Assembly: GCF_000004075.3 (NCBI RefSeq)
Contig: NC_026657.2
Coordinates: 9,238,001-9,302,000, forward strand
Reading direction: 5' to 3'
DNA from: Cucumis sativus
Taxonomy: Eukaryota > Streptophyta > Magnoliopsida > Cucurbitales > Cucurbitaceae
DNA length: 64,000 bases
Part shown: piece after piece, positions 13,654 through 27,438 of the stretch
How positions within the stretch are numbered: the stretch's first letter is position 1
How the letters are laid out: each line of letters starts with the position of its first letter
Position numbers and translations under genes: made by a program
Notes under the pieces: generated by a model
What the model was told of the DNA's origin: nothing
The model's input: the letters and a program-made list of their open reading frames with translations, nothing else
Databases searched by the model: none

Positions 13654-15279
13654 TTGAAATTGAAATTCTAATTTTTCATTTCTTTTTCAGCTTTTGTTTT
13701 AAATTAAATTAAATTAATTTGTTTATTGCTTTTGTTAACCCAAACGCTCTCTGCTTTTGTCTCTAAGCGTGACGACAAACAATATGTTTTTATGTTTATT
13801 GCTTCTTTTCTTTCTTTTCTATTATTCTTTCCATAAATCTATTTTTATTAACCTTCAATCTATTGGGCATTATATTAATTCATACCTCCACGCCTTCCTC
13901 AAACGTATTCTCTTTTTCACCGTTTAACTCTTTTAGTTAATTCTCATCAAACGGTTACTCTCCTTTCTTTGTTTCATAATAATCTATCTCTTTCTTTTCC
14001 ATTTCATTTCATCATCCTTGTAATCATATTTGACTCATTCCTCTACATGTTTTTGTGATGATTTGTTGATCTCTACTGTTGTTGGGATTCATTGGTGTTA
14101 TTTTGTTTTATGTGAAAGTTCTTTCGTGAGAGTCTTCAAGTATTGTTTACTCTTTGTTGTCAATTACGGTAAGAGAGTTTGATGTTTTGTGTAAACATAT
14201 CTCTTGATGAGGTTAAATGGTTTTTTAGTATTATTTGAGATACTTGTTAATTAGTCTTTCTTCTTATTCGTTATCTTTACTTTCCTCTAAGAAGTCTATC
14301 GTGCGCATGTAGATTTTTTAACTAACTTGGTTGGAAAGAGTCGTAGACTGTATAAAGATTTAGTTTACTATATGTTATTTCTTAGACTACCCTAGCTAGT
14401 TAAAGATTATTTGTTAATTTTTTTGCAAAGCGTTCAAGTTTCTTGGATGAGCGTGCTTGTTTTTCATGCCAAGGTTACTCGGGGCTTGCTTCGTTGCTTA
14501 ATTGATTTGGTCGGGGAAAAGGGCTAAGGTTGCTTGTGATGATGATAGTCTTTGCACATTTGATATTATTTGTTGGAATATTTGTTATTATCGTTAAGCC
14601 ATAATGTCTTTGTCGATTATATGGGCGGATGCTTCTAGTTTGTGGGTTGAAGTATCTGTCTGATCAAAGTTTTTAAATCTTTGTCTTCATGCTGGAGTTT
14701 CATCCTTTGCGTTTGAGATATAGTTTAAAGCATTCGGTTCTCTTTTCTTTTAATCACGAGCACAAAGTTTGTTTGGACATGTCACTCAATTACTGAAGAC
14801 TCAATCTTACACATTTCACTTTGATGTCAAACTTTTTTGAATGCATGTAATTCTCTTCATGCCAATATGGGTGAATTTCATGTGTTCTCTTGGACTTGGA
14901 CCTAACCTTTTAATTGTAGAGAGCTAGTTGATTCTTATGTATAGGCTCGTTTAACTAGAATTAAGATTTAATTAGAAAGATAGTGTAATGTGACTCTTTG
15001 TTGCTCTAACATGTTTTTGGTGGCTAGATGGAGAGTGTTTGAAGTAAATAAAAATGATAAAGAGTGTTTCCGTTCCTCTAACATATTATTCATTATCATG
15101 TATAAATGAACTAAAATTAGAAACACGTTTCATTACATTTACATATGTAAGTAAATAAGAGAAATGAGTGTTTTTATTACAATGAAATCTAGTTAGGATT
15201 GATTTGTATTCTCTTGTGTTTTTGTAAATCATCGATGATTAAAGTGTATTTCTTTAAAAAGAAAAAAACTTAGGGAGTT
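13654..15279. other. Divergent intergenic region
   Basis: Shared upstream region of the WD40-like gene (-) and fibrillin 4 (+). It is AT-rich, without a convincing reading frame, RNA gene or repeat. Confidence 0.5.
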
Positions 15280-15288
15280 CCACGTGAC
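15280..15288. promoter_or_regulatory. G-box/ABRE upstream of fibrillin 4
   Basis: CCACGTGAC contains the CACGTG G-box in an ABRE-like context about 255 bases before the fibrillin ATG. Fibrillin genes are known to respond to light, stress and ABA, so a bZIP or bHLH site here is plausible. The effect is inferred. Confidence 0.45.
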
Positions 15289-15537
15289 ATTTTTGAATAC
15301 CAATCATATTGTTCCATTTGCATCATCATCTCCGTCCCCACCATTTCGCTCTCCACTTCTCACCTCCATTGATTCTCATCTCGCGTTGCTCCGTTACAAA
15401 TCTCATCTCCTCCAATTTCTACAACATTCCACTATGATTTCCATGCCATTCGATTGCTGGCTCATAAATTTTCTCATTTCTTCTTTCATTTTCTCGAGAA
15501 ACAAACAGTTTCACTCTCCATTCAATCAAACTGCCCC

Positions 15538-17160
15538 ATGGCTGCTCTAGCCAGCTCTCTTCTTCAGTCTTCACTCCAGATCCGTACTTCCGATTCTTCT
15601 TTTGGGTCTCTTTTTCCATCTACAATACATCGGATTGCACCCAGTTTCAACCTCAAGTGTTCCCGCCTCCACTCTCTGTTTTCCCTCGACGGCGGACCCA
15701 GAAGAATTTTATCTTTGAAATCGGTTTCAGTCAATGTTTACGCGGACCCTGCGTCGGCCTCTCCCTCTGTTGTTGACGAATACCAGGCCAAGTCTGAGCT
15801 CCTTGCATCCTTGAAGGTCAAGCTACTGGTGGGTCTTTTATTCAATGTTTCCATTTCCTAATTTGCTTGGTCTTGTTCTTTATTTGAGGTCCTGCTCCTT
15901 TTTCCTCTGTTTCTATGGATAATTCGAAAGTGGGTGTTGAGAATATGGGGAGGAGATTAAATATAGCATTAGGTAGAGTAGCCCATCTATCTTAAAAGAG
16001 TTTGAGTCTTGTTTTTCCAAGGTCGGATTCCCAACGAAAGGCACAAGCGTCGTGTTAGATTAATAGTCAACGAGCTTTAACTTGTGGGTTTAGCGTGTTA
16101 GATTATAGCAGTTCAGACCAAAAGAAATGAAGTTGCTAATATCAACATAGAGATGTATGTATGTTGCAAACTAGCGTGATAAATTTGAGTTTTTGATTCT
16201 TGTTGAGGAGGGCATCCCCTTTATCCACGTTTTATAGTTCATATAGCAAACTCTTTGCCATATTCTCTTGCAACTATGATTTCTGGTTCTGACTTGTTAA
16301 TGCTTTTTCTTCGATTTTTTTATGTCAGACTGCGGTTTCAGGGTTAAACAGAGGTCTTGCTGCTGATGAGGATGATTTACAGAAGGCAGACGAGGCTGCC
16401 AAGGAGATTGAAGCTGTTGGGGGGCCTGTGGACCTCTCAGTTGATCTTGACAAATTGCAAGGAAGATGGAAATTGATATACAGCAGTGCATTCTCATCTC
16501 GTACTTTAGGCGGTAGTAGACCAGGACCTCCCACGGGAAGGCTACTTCCTATTACTCTTGGTCAGGTGCAGTATTTCTGAGCTCTTTCGTTGGTTTCTCA
16601 TTGAATGAGGCAGAAACTTCTACTTATTATACATTTTGCAAACAAAACAACTAATGAAAATGTTTGAGAACGATGTTCTTTTTCCTTTATACTGACTTTC
16701 AAATTTTCATCATTAGGTGTTTCAGCGAATCGACATCATCAGTAAAGATTTTGATAACATTGTAGAACTCGAACTAGGTGCTCCTTGGCCTCTACCTCCT
16801 GCTGAAGTCACTGCTACATTGGCTCACAAGTTTGAAATCATAGGTTAGTCATCTATGTATATGTGCTGTTTCCCTTTCAGTTTTACAATGCAACTGACCA
16901 TTGCTGAACCAGAATAATGTTCTTGTCTGTTTGGACTGAGATCAGGGTCTGCTAAGATTAAAATTATTTTTGAGAAAACGACCGTGAAAACAACTGGGAA
17001 CTTGTCACAGCTTCCACCATTAGAGGTACCTCGGATTCCAGATGCCTTGAGGCCTCCGTCCAACACTGGAAGTGGTGAATTTGAAGTCACTTACCTTGAC
17101 AACGATATTCGAATCACCAGAGGAGATAGAGGAGAACTCAGGGTGTTTGTTATCTCATAA
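15538..17160 (+). CDS. FBN4: Fibrillin 4 / plastid-lipid-associated protein 6 (harpin-binding protein 1)
   Basis: Exons 15538-15828, 16329-16565, 16717-16843 and 16946-17160 (TAA) encode 289 residues with consistent phases. Residues 1 to about 65 are Ser-rich with few acids and look like a chloroplast transit peptide. The rest is a lipocalin-like PAP/fibrillin domain: KLLTAVSGLNRGLAA, LDKLQGRWKLIYSSAFSSRT, LGQVFQRIDIISKDFDNI, TVKTTGNLSQLPPLEVP and the terminal RITRGDRGELRVFVIS. These blocks match fibrillin 4 closely. Family knowledge: FBN4 associates with plastoglobules and photosystem II antenna, affects plastoquinone content of plastoglobules, and was isolated as a binder of bacterial harpin. 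The ATG was chosen because it precedes the transit peptide; an upstream in-frame ATG at 15454 would add residues that do not look like the family. Confidence 0.93.
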
Positions 17161-18023
17161 TATCATCACAGGCATGATGAGATTTTGTTTGCTGTATCCT
17201 CAAGTTCAAACATCGCCTCAATGGAGTCAAAATTTTACGATCCACCATTGTCTATAATTATTAGTTTTGTTATGGACTCTTGATACCAACTTATACTTTA
17301 GAGATCAACTGGTGTAACCATAGTCAAAAGAAAAGCACAGACTCTGGATTTTTACATTGTTCACTGTAAGTAGTATCATTGTCTTGATCAGTTTATTGAT
17401 CATTCAGCTTACAAATGTAAAATGGTAAACTCTTTTGCCCATCTTATCCGCTCCGATAATGGCATGTCGAATAAGAGAGCTTTTTAGGTTCTAAAACATG
17501 ACTCTAGAGTTATAAAGCTGCAAGATCTTGTGAGGTTAGACAGCTTAAAATGCTTTCATGTAATCCTTATTAACATGCATGGATAAAACAATGGTCAAAA
17601 GGGAGAAAGAGAGACACTAATTTAGATGGAAAGAGACTTGTATTACTTGAGAGATGACATGTTTCAGATGCTGCAAAAATATGCAACAAATTTGACAACG
17701 TAACAATAAACTCTACCTAAGTGGCTGTTATTGTGACTACAATTGCTTCTGTCAATATCAGTGATTTGTGATGATCATACCACTGCATTGAAAAGGGGGG
17801 GGGGTACTGAATAAGTAGAAATTCAAAATTCAGATTACATGTGGGACATTCTTTTGAAGAATGGCTTTTGGTTGGTACATGTTACAAAACAACTTTCTTG
17901 GCAATAAAATTATAACTGATTACTGAAGCTAAAATCACATCATCTCCAAGGTAACAAAAATTTGTTCTTACTCAGGCAAGGAACCATTTGAAAGCGGTTT
18001 AGTTCCTTGTTTGGAAATTCTGC
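17161..18023. other. Convergent 3' intergenic region
   Basis: Space between the stops of fibrillin 4 (+) and the RIC gene (-), holding their 3' UTRs. A ten-G run near 17797 is the only oddity. No gene is seen. Confidence 0.55.
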
Positions 18024-18976
18024 TCATCCCTTCTCTTCATCCACGGCTTCCAAAACTGGGAGAGGTATGTCTGTTAAGGAGTTATTATCTCTTGATCTTG
18101 ATGATCTCGTTGATTCACCACCATCAGACGATCCCTTAGATTTCCTCCGATGCGAGTGTTTTGGGACAGGATTTTCTGTGCTTGATTCACCACGCCGACG
18201 TCGTGAACTTCGAGAACTACCTTCCTGAGGACCAGAGTCACCTGAAGGGCACGATGAGCGTTGTCGTCTAGATCCCTTCTCCGAGTTTCGCCGATTAGAT
18301 GAAGAGTCTAGACCTGACGAAGACTCGGACGATGTTTGGCGTTTCGACCTCGGTGCTCGACTTGCCTTTTGCACATCTAGGTCTCCAGACTCTATACAAA
18401 AACCATTACTTCTATTACCAGTTCATCAAAATGCAATAAATCAAACAACATTTTACATCACCAATAAGGTAAAATAGAGAGTAGTTTTGGTACCTTGAGT
18501 GGGGATATTAGTAGAAGTAAGATCAAGTTCCCCAATAGAACTAACCAAATCGTTTGAGGTTTGAGTTTTTGGTGAAGATTTAAACTCGTTCATCTGCTCA
18601 AATTTTGCAAACACCCAAACAAATCCAAATCCATAATCCATAATTCATAATCCAATCCATCAATTTAAATTAAAAACCCAAATGAAAAAAATGGGTTGTT
18701 TTTGTTTCATCCATTGATTACAAATCTTACCCAAGTAGGTGTATTGTTTTGATTCCCAGAAGGACCATCCCATCCAATATGAGCAACATGCTTAACGTCA
18801 GTAGGAAGACCAATCTGCATTTCTGGTTCTTTCTCATCTGCAACAACTCAATCCATCAATCTAAATCAAAAAACCCAAATAGAAAAATTAGAATTAGAAG
18901 AAGAAAAAAAAAACATACCGAAAATCTGTGAAATGTATCTTAATCCTTTTAAGAGGCCCTTTACAGAGGTGGCCAT
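18024..18976 (-). CDS. RIC1: ROP-interactive CRIB motif protein, RIC1-like
   Basis: Minus-strand exons are 18976-18919, 18837-18731, 18593-18494 and 18391-18024 (TGA), giving 210 residues. The CRIB motif lies at residues 28-44, split from the start by one intron: IGLPTDVKHVAHIGWDG, including the conserved I-x-x-P and H-x-x-H-x-G-W positions. It binds GTP-loaded ROP/RAC small GTPases. The C-terminal half is basic, Ser/Arg-rich and unstructured (RRQRSSCPSGDSG, SSRSSRRRRGESS), typical of RIC effectors that bind microtubules or membranes. RIC1 in Arabidopsis promotes cortical microtubule ordering in pavement cells. Assignment to RIC1 rather than RIC3 rests partly on the neighbour: the next gene is GLTP1, as at Arabidopsis At2g33460-At2g33470 (recalled). 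The 3' end converges with fibrillin 4. Confidence 0.88.
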
Positions 18977-20666
18977 GTTAGCTAATTAAAAAAGAAAAAA
19001 CTGAAAGCTTAAACTAGCGGAATAGAGAAGGTGGGTAGTAAAAGAAGTGAAAAGAGGTGGCAGGTTTTGATCGACGGTGGCCGGAAAGGGAGGGGATGGG
19101 GGAAATGGGTCACCGGTAACCAGTCAATCAAAACCTGGTTGTTTAAGAGAAGAAGGAATTAGGGAAAGGATTTAGAAGCAAGGAAGTTGAAATGCGAATG
19201 GAGAAACGCAGATTGATGAGCTAATCTTAGTGCAGTTTTTCAATGGCTGTTTTGTGAAAGCGCGGGAACACCGGTTAGGGAAGAAACTGTACGGCCATTC
19301 ACTTACGCAAAAATTTCTCTTTTCATTTTAAATCACATCTTTTTTTCTTAACGTTTTATTTATTTATTTTTACTTTTTAGTTTCTAAGGTTGGTGTATCG
19401 TATTTCTTTCTCTTTGTTATTATTTGTAATTGGAATACCAGATGGAGTTTTCTCATCCAAACATTTCTATTTTACTACTTCAATTTCAGATTCCTATTTT
19501 AAATTTTGAGTTTCTAAAAACAATTTACAAACTACATTCTTTCTTGGTTTAAAACAAGAGACAAAAAGAAAAAAAAAAGAAAAAAAAACTAATGTACTTG
19601 TTTTGATTTTTGCTTTTTTAGCAAGAAAAACTTGTTCATTCAGTTCTTATTTTTTATTTAAGATTTTTATTAGAATTTGAAATTGTGGGTCACATTGTTT
19701 TGTTTTGTTTTGGTTTATATATCTGATTTTTCTTTTTAATATAAACCTTATGGATGTCTACCAGAATCTCGAAATTTGAAACATAAATCTTTAGGTTATA
19801 AAATTGGGTGAATCGAGTGGATTGAATGATTTTCTAGCTATTTTTGTTTGTATATAAAACAAGAAAAATAGTGTGTCCATATTTTGGATATTTTTAAATT
19901 TTAAATCTTATAATATGATAACAACTTCGTTGTATTTTCAAAAAAAAAATAATAATAACAATTAAAAACCAATGGTTATAATGAGTATATAACTTTTTTT
20001 TTTTTTTGTTAATACTGATTCAATAGATATTTTTGTTAATAAAAAAAATAAAATTGTTTAAGATGATAACTTACTCTTAAACTAAGTTTTATTAGTATTT
20101 ATGAATCTTAGAATTTACAAACATTTATGAAATGTATTGATATTTAAAAACGACATCCAACCCACCAGTAAAGTTACGAATACGTTAACATATCAATAAA
20201 AAGATTCTAATAATTTCTAATAATCATGAACTTCTTTGGATTGAATTTGGAAAAGACATGTCAACTAACGTTCTACTCAACGCACTTTTAGCTCCAAGTA
20301 AAGAGAGTTGATTGAAACAATGACAAAATATATGTGTGTGTGTGTGTTTGTGGACAATAGTTAATATAGCCAGAATGATCATATGATAAAAGATAACTTT
20401 CCAATATATAAATGTCAGACTCAAAGGTATTTAAAGAGGTTTTTACAAGATTCAAATTCCCGTCAGAAATCAGAATATAAAAAATGTTGATGAGCCCCAG
20501 TTGTGATATGGCACACAGCAAAAGCACATACATAATAGAAACATAAGATTATCGAATCAAAGAAAATAAGATTAAAAAGGGATCTCAAATAAGCCATCAA
20601 TATAAGCGCAAAGAGGAAGTCACAATATAATGGAGAAGTTCATCTTCATTTTCAGCAACTAGTCTC
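18977..20666. other. Intergenic region upstream of the RIC gene
   Basis: Promoter of the RIC gene (-) followed by the 3' side of the GLTP gene (-). It has an AT-rich centre with long A and T runs and a short (TG)n tract near 20331-20347. No gene is supported. Confidence 0.5.
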
Positions 20667-23299
20667 TCACGAAGCCTTGAGATCATCCATGCCAACACTA
20701 GCCTGTCAAAAGAGAGAATTTCATTTTTAAAAAAGTGTGAGAATCGCGTTTGAAAGTGTGAAATCAATTGTTAAAGGCATATTAAAAATGCCATGCTAGA
20801 CATTTAAGATGACAAATTCAATAAGAAAAAGTAAGAGGTTAAATAGACTTGGAGATTCAATCCAAAGCTACATTTTAGGTCGCCGACACCTCAGAAACTT
20901 CAGTTAATTGAACTAGTTGTATCAAGTTTGATAGTTTAAGTCAGATCGCCAGGAATTTGGCGAATCTTACCAGAAACTTGTGAATCTCTTGGAGAAGAGG
21001 TGAAAAACTTGTACAAAATTTATCTATGTCAGCTTCAACATTGCCATTGCCTGATATAACTTCCATAAACTTCTTACGATCAGGAGCAAGCTTCATGGCA
21101 ACCTACAATTTTGGTATCCGATTAGAATCAACATATAATTTCTCATAACCCGAATCATGCATTGAGATTAATGATTTACAATAACATCTAGTTAATTCAA
21201 ACATTATAGATATATTTGAAGCAGTCGAAGGTTTAATAAAATTTGCCACAATTTGAAATGTGAACTCTTGTTATAACTTGATCCTGAGGGATGAGAGTAT
21301 TAGACCCAAAAGAAGCTTGTAACAGCCAGATTTCTTGAAATAAAAGCATAGGAATATGCTTTGCGGGTTTAGCTAATTACTTCAGTGCTTTTTTAAGTTT
21401 CTATTCAATTCCTAAAAGCCCAAGTGAAAGGAAAATGGGGTTGGGGTGCTGCAACTTGACCAAAAATCTCGCCATATACCGAAGAAGGAAAGAATTTCAA
21501 AATTATATTCATGGGGGCATCAGAGGATTACACTGAAACTTGAACTGGCGAGCCAACCATGCCACTTTTTCAAGGTCTTGCCATAGGCTTCTGTACAGGC
21601 ACGAGACATTGCCCAATCCTGATGCTCCAGTAAGTTGCGAAACAGTTCTACCAAGAAATCTATTGCTCTGAACAGGATCAAAATATGCAAGCAGAACCAA
21701 AGTGTGTGTTAATCATATTGATCCAAATTTGCAGTATAATCCCAGACTTACGCATTACTTTTTTTAAAACAGAGAGAGAGAGAGAGGAAAAATAGCAATT
21801 TGGTTCAATCATTCACACTCAAGCTGCAACTGAAAAACAATTCCTTGAATTGAGAAATACAAAGAGTCACATAGAAAATACTAACTCGCAGGTCATGTGC
21901 AATGCAATAAGTTAATAACCAAGAAAACGCAAGTATACACGTCCATAGGCAGAGGGGACTTAGAAAAACTGAAGTAGTTGATATCTCATTTCAGTTGACA
22001 GAAAATTATTTGCATCATTTTGATAATCACTTTAAAGTATCTCATGGAAGAAGGTGTGGGCTTCCTCACCAATTCGATTTTAGTTCTGTAGCCTTTAATG
22101 GCAAACAAAGTTAAACTTTTACCTGCTTATGTTCAAAAACTTATTTAACATTCAACAGAAGCACCAGAACCAAAATGAAAAAAGCAATTCACTGCAGACA
22201 TTGTCCAACCTTGTCAACCAAAGAAGACCATTTGTGCAACTGGATGATCCTTTTGCAGTTTTAGTTTCAATCTCAGGTTTCACCAAGTTATACAAGTAGT
22301 TGAATCCAGCTGGATTGCTAGAATACTTGGTCTCCAATCTCTACAGATACAAACAGTAAGGTGAATAAAACATAACCGCTACAGAATCTATAACAAAAGC
22401 ACAGGCATGATTTGATGTCAAAAACTTGCGAACTGGAAAGACATGCATTTGTCTCCCTTTCAAGAGCACAGAAAACACTTGCAGCTGTATATCACAAATG
22501 ACAAGTGTTTCCCGTAAGTATGAAAGTTGGATGCACATTCTATCTTTTCAGGTACAACACACTTTCCTTTCACTACTTTTTTCAGGTACGTTACTTGTTT
22601 ACTCCAATCTTATTTGCCAAATAATAAATAAATAAGCTAGTCCTATGTCCAGTTATAAGGATTATTGGCCTACAAATTAAAACAAGATAGACACATATAA
22701 TTAAGTAAACAAATGCCTAAAGAAATGGGCTCACGGACAATAGGCTGCCATAAACTGGCCTCATAGACAATGATAGTCTAAAAACTTATTTCTTACATAA
22801 TGAATTGGAAAAAATTATGACGTGAAACTTACCGTTATGTTCCCTCCAATGTCATTTTTAACAAGTGCCATAGCAGCTCCAAACTTGTCTGCATTAAAAG
22901 TTATAGACATTAGTTTTGAGAATGACAATTTGTGGTAACCGGATTATGAGATTGCAACTATTTTTGCTTAGTTTCAGTAGGAGTTCAGTTATGATATAAA
23001 AAACAACTGAATTTAAAGGTTACAGAAACCTTAAAAAGACAAATCAAGTACTTCAGTCCACCAACAAAGAAAACATAATTCAATTGACGTTTCTGTTTAC
23101 TCAAAATGAAATCATATGTATCCAGACGCAAAGAAACTATAGACAAGTTTTTAAAAGACGAAATGGATCAGGGAGCTGCACCAATAACAGGCAGAATATG
23201 TTTGCAGGCTTCCAAGAATGGCTTGGTCAAAATCTCCCCGGCTTCAGATTTGACATGCTGACTTCCTTCCAAGGCAGGGGTGAACACAGTTCCCTCCAT
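20667..23299 (-). CDS. GLTP1: Glycolipid transfer protein 1
   Basis: Six minus-strand exons, 23299-23182, 22888-22833, 22340-22210, 21667-21532, 21102-20971 and 20702-20667 (TGA), encode 202 residues, the standard length of plant GLTP. All exon phases agree. The GLTP fold is covered end to end. The headgroup-recognition residues are visible: D52 and N56 in VKNDIGGNITR (arginine 59 stands where animals have lysine), W99 in GLLWLTRAIDF and H138 in KKWHGWLASS. Family role: a cytosolic shuttle of glucosylceramide between membranes. The donor of intron 3 (GTTGGA) is weak but required by the frame. A 5' UTR intron is likely, with donor next to 23655 and acceptor next to 23311. The open frame then has no extra upstream ATG. 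Confidence 0.93.
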
Positions 23300-23869
23300 T
23301 TTTATACTTTGCTGCATGGAAACAAATTCGTGAATCCCACAAAGAGATCAAACATCCAGAAATTATTAAATTCCGACTGATTCCTTCAGCAGATTAACAG
23401 AAAAACAACAAAATAATTCAACATCGCAAAAACAATATAAAACGATAGAACAAAAAACTGCACAGTTGATCAATATCAAGGTAATCACTACTTAAATTAA
23501 GCTGAAAACAGTCCAGTTTTCTAATCTGATAAACACATGCTTCAATTCAATCTAGCTTCCGGAAATGCAGGGATAAAACAGAGGAGAAGTGAGATCAATG
23601 TAAAAACGAACCAGATCAACGCGTATAAGCGAAAAGAAGAAGTGAAATACATACCTAGAGCAAGAAAAGTTGGGATAGGTGTGATCGGATGAATGAGAGA
23701 AGGAAGATGATGGGATTCGAATTGTAGTAGTAAGAACTGAAGTTTGTGAGAATCTGCCCCTCTTCTAAATTTAGCGGTGGCGTTGCTTTCACGAAGCCCA
23801 GACCAGAATCTCAACCCTTTTAGATTAGCCTTCTTCAATTCAATCAAAATATGTAAAATTAAAATCACA

Positions 23870-26800
23870 TAATATTATTAAGTTTTTTTTTTTCTTTTCT
23901 TTTCTTTACAAAAATCAATTCTATGATGAGAATGTTGATTAACCTGAGGTTTAGGATTTTCAAAGAAATTGGGAATTCGTACCCAAGATCCCTTTTGAGG
24001 TCTAGGGTTTAAAAACCAATTATGACCAAAAGTAAATTTAATGTAAAAAATCATGATAATAATTTAGAGATCAAATATTTTAAATAAATGAAAAGCAATG
24101 AGTTGATGAGTTAGTAGTCGGCAGCCGGCAAGTACGCAACCACATGCGCACTACGCATTACCCTTGCATGACATTGCAATTTGCATCTATCTATATACCA
24201 AGATTTGACACTATATGCCATCCATTTTCTAATTTCAATATATTTTTCTATGTTTCCTATCTTAGGCTAACATTAAAAAATTGCCAAAAAAAGATAAATC
24301 AAGATCAATCATCCCATTCATATCAAGGGCAAATCACAAATAAAAAGTTGATAAACTTTATTTCTAAAATGTGAAATATAGGGTGGAAAATGGACCATTT
24401 GTGTATAATTTTGTGCATATGTATATATACTTTTTTCTTTGTTGTTTATAACTTTTTAAAAGAGATACATGCAACTAGTTGTAATTCTCTTTTATTTAAT
24501 AATTGAGATCAAATATTTAAATTATACTAATTTTCTTTTAAGAATTAAAATATTGCTTGATTTTTTTTAATGATTACAAATAGACATATTTCAATAGACA
24601 AAAAGTCTATATCCTCTAAGAAGAAAAAAAACTCTCATTTTTTTTTTTGTAGAATCCAAAAACACATGCTACACAAATTCAATTCAATTAGGCCTAAGAG
24701 AAGAAAAAAAGAATCAAATTATGAGAGGACCACACAAGAAAAGTGGTTTTTTTTTCATTAAAAAGAATAAAAAAGTAGATATGAAAGAAAGTACCAAGAA
24801 ATAAAATGAATGGTGGGGAAATGGAAACAAGCGATTATGAAGATGATATTCCTAAGAATAAAAAAATTGGAATTCATATAGTTTATGTCTAATGATAAAG
24901 ATATAATTATTGAGAATATAACCTACCCATTTTTTATCTTCTAAAATTGAGTTTCATTTTCTTATTATATAGTTTTAATAATAAATAATAGTCAAAATAA
25001 TCATACTTCAATTTATATCTAAAAGTGTTATTAGTCCATGATATATGGTTTAAATTCTCATTCTTTTTTTTGTTATAATAAAACATTATATATATATTTG
25101 CATCAAATATATATAAATTAAAAAAAATTAAATAGACTCGTAAGAAAGGTGTAAATCAAATAACAAAAAAATTTTAAAATAAATTTAACTCACTTCTTAT
25201 CTTATTCAATTATTTTATCTTGCATGAAATTTTGTTAAGAATAATAGTTTTTATATTTAGAGATCTGTTAAGATTTTAAGAGTGAATTAAGTGAAATATA
25301 ATGAGTGTAAGTTAATAATCAACTTAAATAAGTTTAAAATTGATAAAATTATGAATACAACCCCAAAACACTTTCCAAAAATAAATAAACAAATAATAAG
25401 CAAGTGTGAAAAATATCTTCTTCTTTTTTTTGTTGAGATTACTTTTGGCCAAGCATCTTATTCCCAATACGTCCATCCGATGTATTATGATATCAATGTT
25501 GTAAATTTGTTAGGTAAGTAGGTACGTTGCTTGGGGTTCTTTTTCTTGTCTCTTATTTGCCAAAAGAATTTAAACTTCAAGCAAAGTCCAAACTCAAAGC
25601 CAAAAGGTGACAATGGTAATAACATACAAAATCCAGCAGACAAAATTAATTGGTCGACTACTCTCGAAATCTTTCAAATTGAAAAAAATAAAAAGAACTA
25701 TAAAAAGATAGAAAAACTCAAAAGTTCGTGCCAGTGAATAATTCAATTCCTGGAGAGGGGAAATTAAGAAAGAGACATTTTCCAAATGCCTCGCTAGAAT
25801 GTCCTCATCAATTGCATTATTTACTTTTGTACTCACCACTTTCGTGACTTTAAATTCGACCACAAATAAGATGACTAGTGGAATATCAAGAGAAAGTAGA
25901 TTATCGAGGTTTTCAATATCTACTTGGACTTTTGGAACTTGATAAATCCTCTTGAGAAAACTCATGAAGCCTTAATAGAGATGCAAGATAGATTCTAGTG
26001 CGTTGTTACAAACCGTCGTCCACCTCAGCCATCCACAACAATCTATAGAATTTCAAGAAGCATCAACATTCTCTTCCATTAGTTTGATCGTGAGAGATAC
26101 AATGAGACAACTCACTTAGCTTTCCCACTTGAGTAACTTGCAAAATAATTCGACCACACACGAGGTAAGTCCTCAATGAATAACACGTTTAACTTTACTT
26201 TTTGATTTTTCTATAGCAATGTTATTGCCCCATTGATATTGATAGTTTTTCCAATTATAACTCCACATACACCACATAATAGTAATGAGTTTGAAACAAT
26301 CCACCTTCTCATGCTTATTCACCATTCACCTCCAAAGTTTAGATAGAGACAAGTCATCCCTAAAAATAAGTAAATAAAAGACCCAAAGTTATTGTGGGGG
26401 AAGATTCCAATTTTTGTTATGAACTAACAAGTCCTTAGGGTTAGGTTATATTTAAATGATTGGTTGTCTTATTACTAAACTTCTTGATATCTTCTACCAA
26501 TTATTATACTATGCTTGAGAAATAACTTTAAAACATTTTTTAATGATAAATATAAGTTTTTTAGTACAATAAAACCACGAGAAGGGTATAAAATCTAATA
26601 CTTCTAAGATGGAAGGTAATGTTAATTGTCGAAGTTCATTTTGACGATGTTTGGTGAATATGTTAGACAACAAAAAAATTTTAAAAAATGAAACGCAATT
26701 GAGAAACCAATTAACTAATATACTCAAGTTTTGCCTAATACCATCAATTTTTATCTTGTATATTGAATGTTCTGAGTTCAAGAGGGTTATATAAATGAAT

Positions 26801-27438
26801 AAAAATGTTATGTTGAAAAAACTAATAGTGAGCTTGAGAATACAAAAAGCATATTTACAAAAAAACTTACAAAAATTGAAATTTACTACTATATATATAC
26901 TAACAAAGTGCACATTATTTTTCAGTGATCAAGCAGTACAATGTTAGATAATCGTTGAAAATTTTGTAGTTTTGTATCCATATCTAACACATAAATGAGA
27001 GTCTCGTAAACATTTTTTTGCCAATTTAAAAAACCAAATTATTAATTAAATTATAGAGTATTTTACTTAAGTACAAAATATACATACTGTTTTTTAACTT
27101 CAACCATATATATATATATATATAATTTTTTTCTTTTTAAGTAGAGAGCTCTAGCAAGTTGAACAATATATTTAATTGGATAATATATACTTATATCCTA
27201 AAGTTTGATTGTCTCGGTTATTAAAAAGGTAAATAGATTTATGAAAATTGAGAAGAAGTTAGAGAAATGGTGGTACTGTCACATAAATATTTGCTTTTTT
27301 TTCTTTTAAGCTACAATACAAAAATGAAAAGAAAAAAAAGAAAAAAGGAAGGGTGGAGAGGAAATTAAGATGGGGAAATTATTTTTTTGTTCATAATAGA
27401 AAAGGTAAGGGGGGAAATTAATTAATTAAGTAGAGGAG
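23870..27438. other. AT-rich intergenic region
   Basis: Left end: promoter of GLTP1, with a reverse telo-box-like AGGGTTT at about 24004. The rest is A/T-rich, with a (TA)n run near 27106-27122. Short frames such as those at 25531-25965 overlap each other on opposite strands and show no domain. I see no element ends. Confidence 0.5.

Noticed and set aside
24003-24010. TAGGGTTT as an interstitial telomere repeat
   Set aside because: A single unit only; at most a reverse telo-box in the GLTP1 promoter.
25531-25965. Overlapping open frames on both strands
   Set aside because: AT-rich, low complexity, no domain, no splice context and no ATG context; chance frames.
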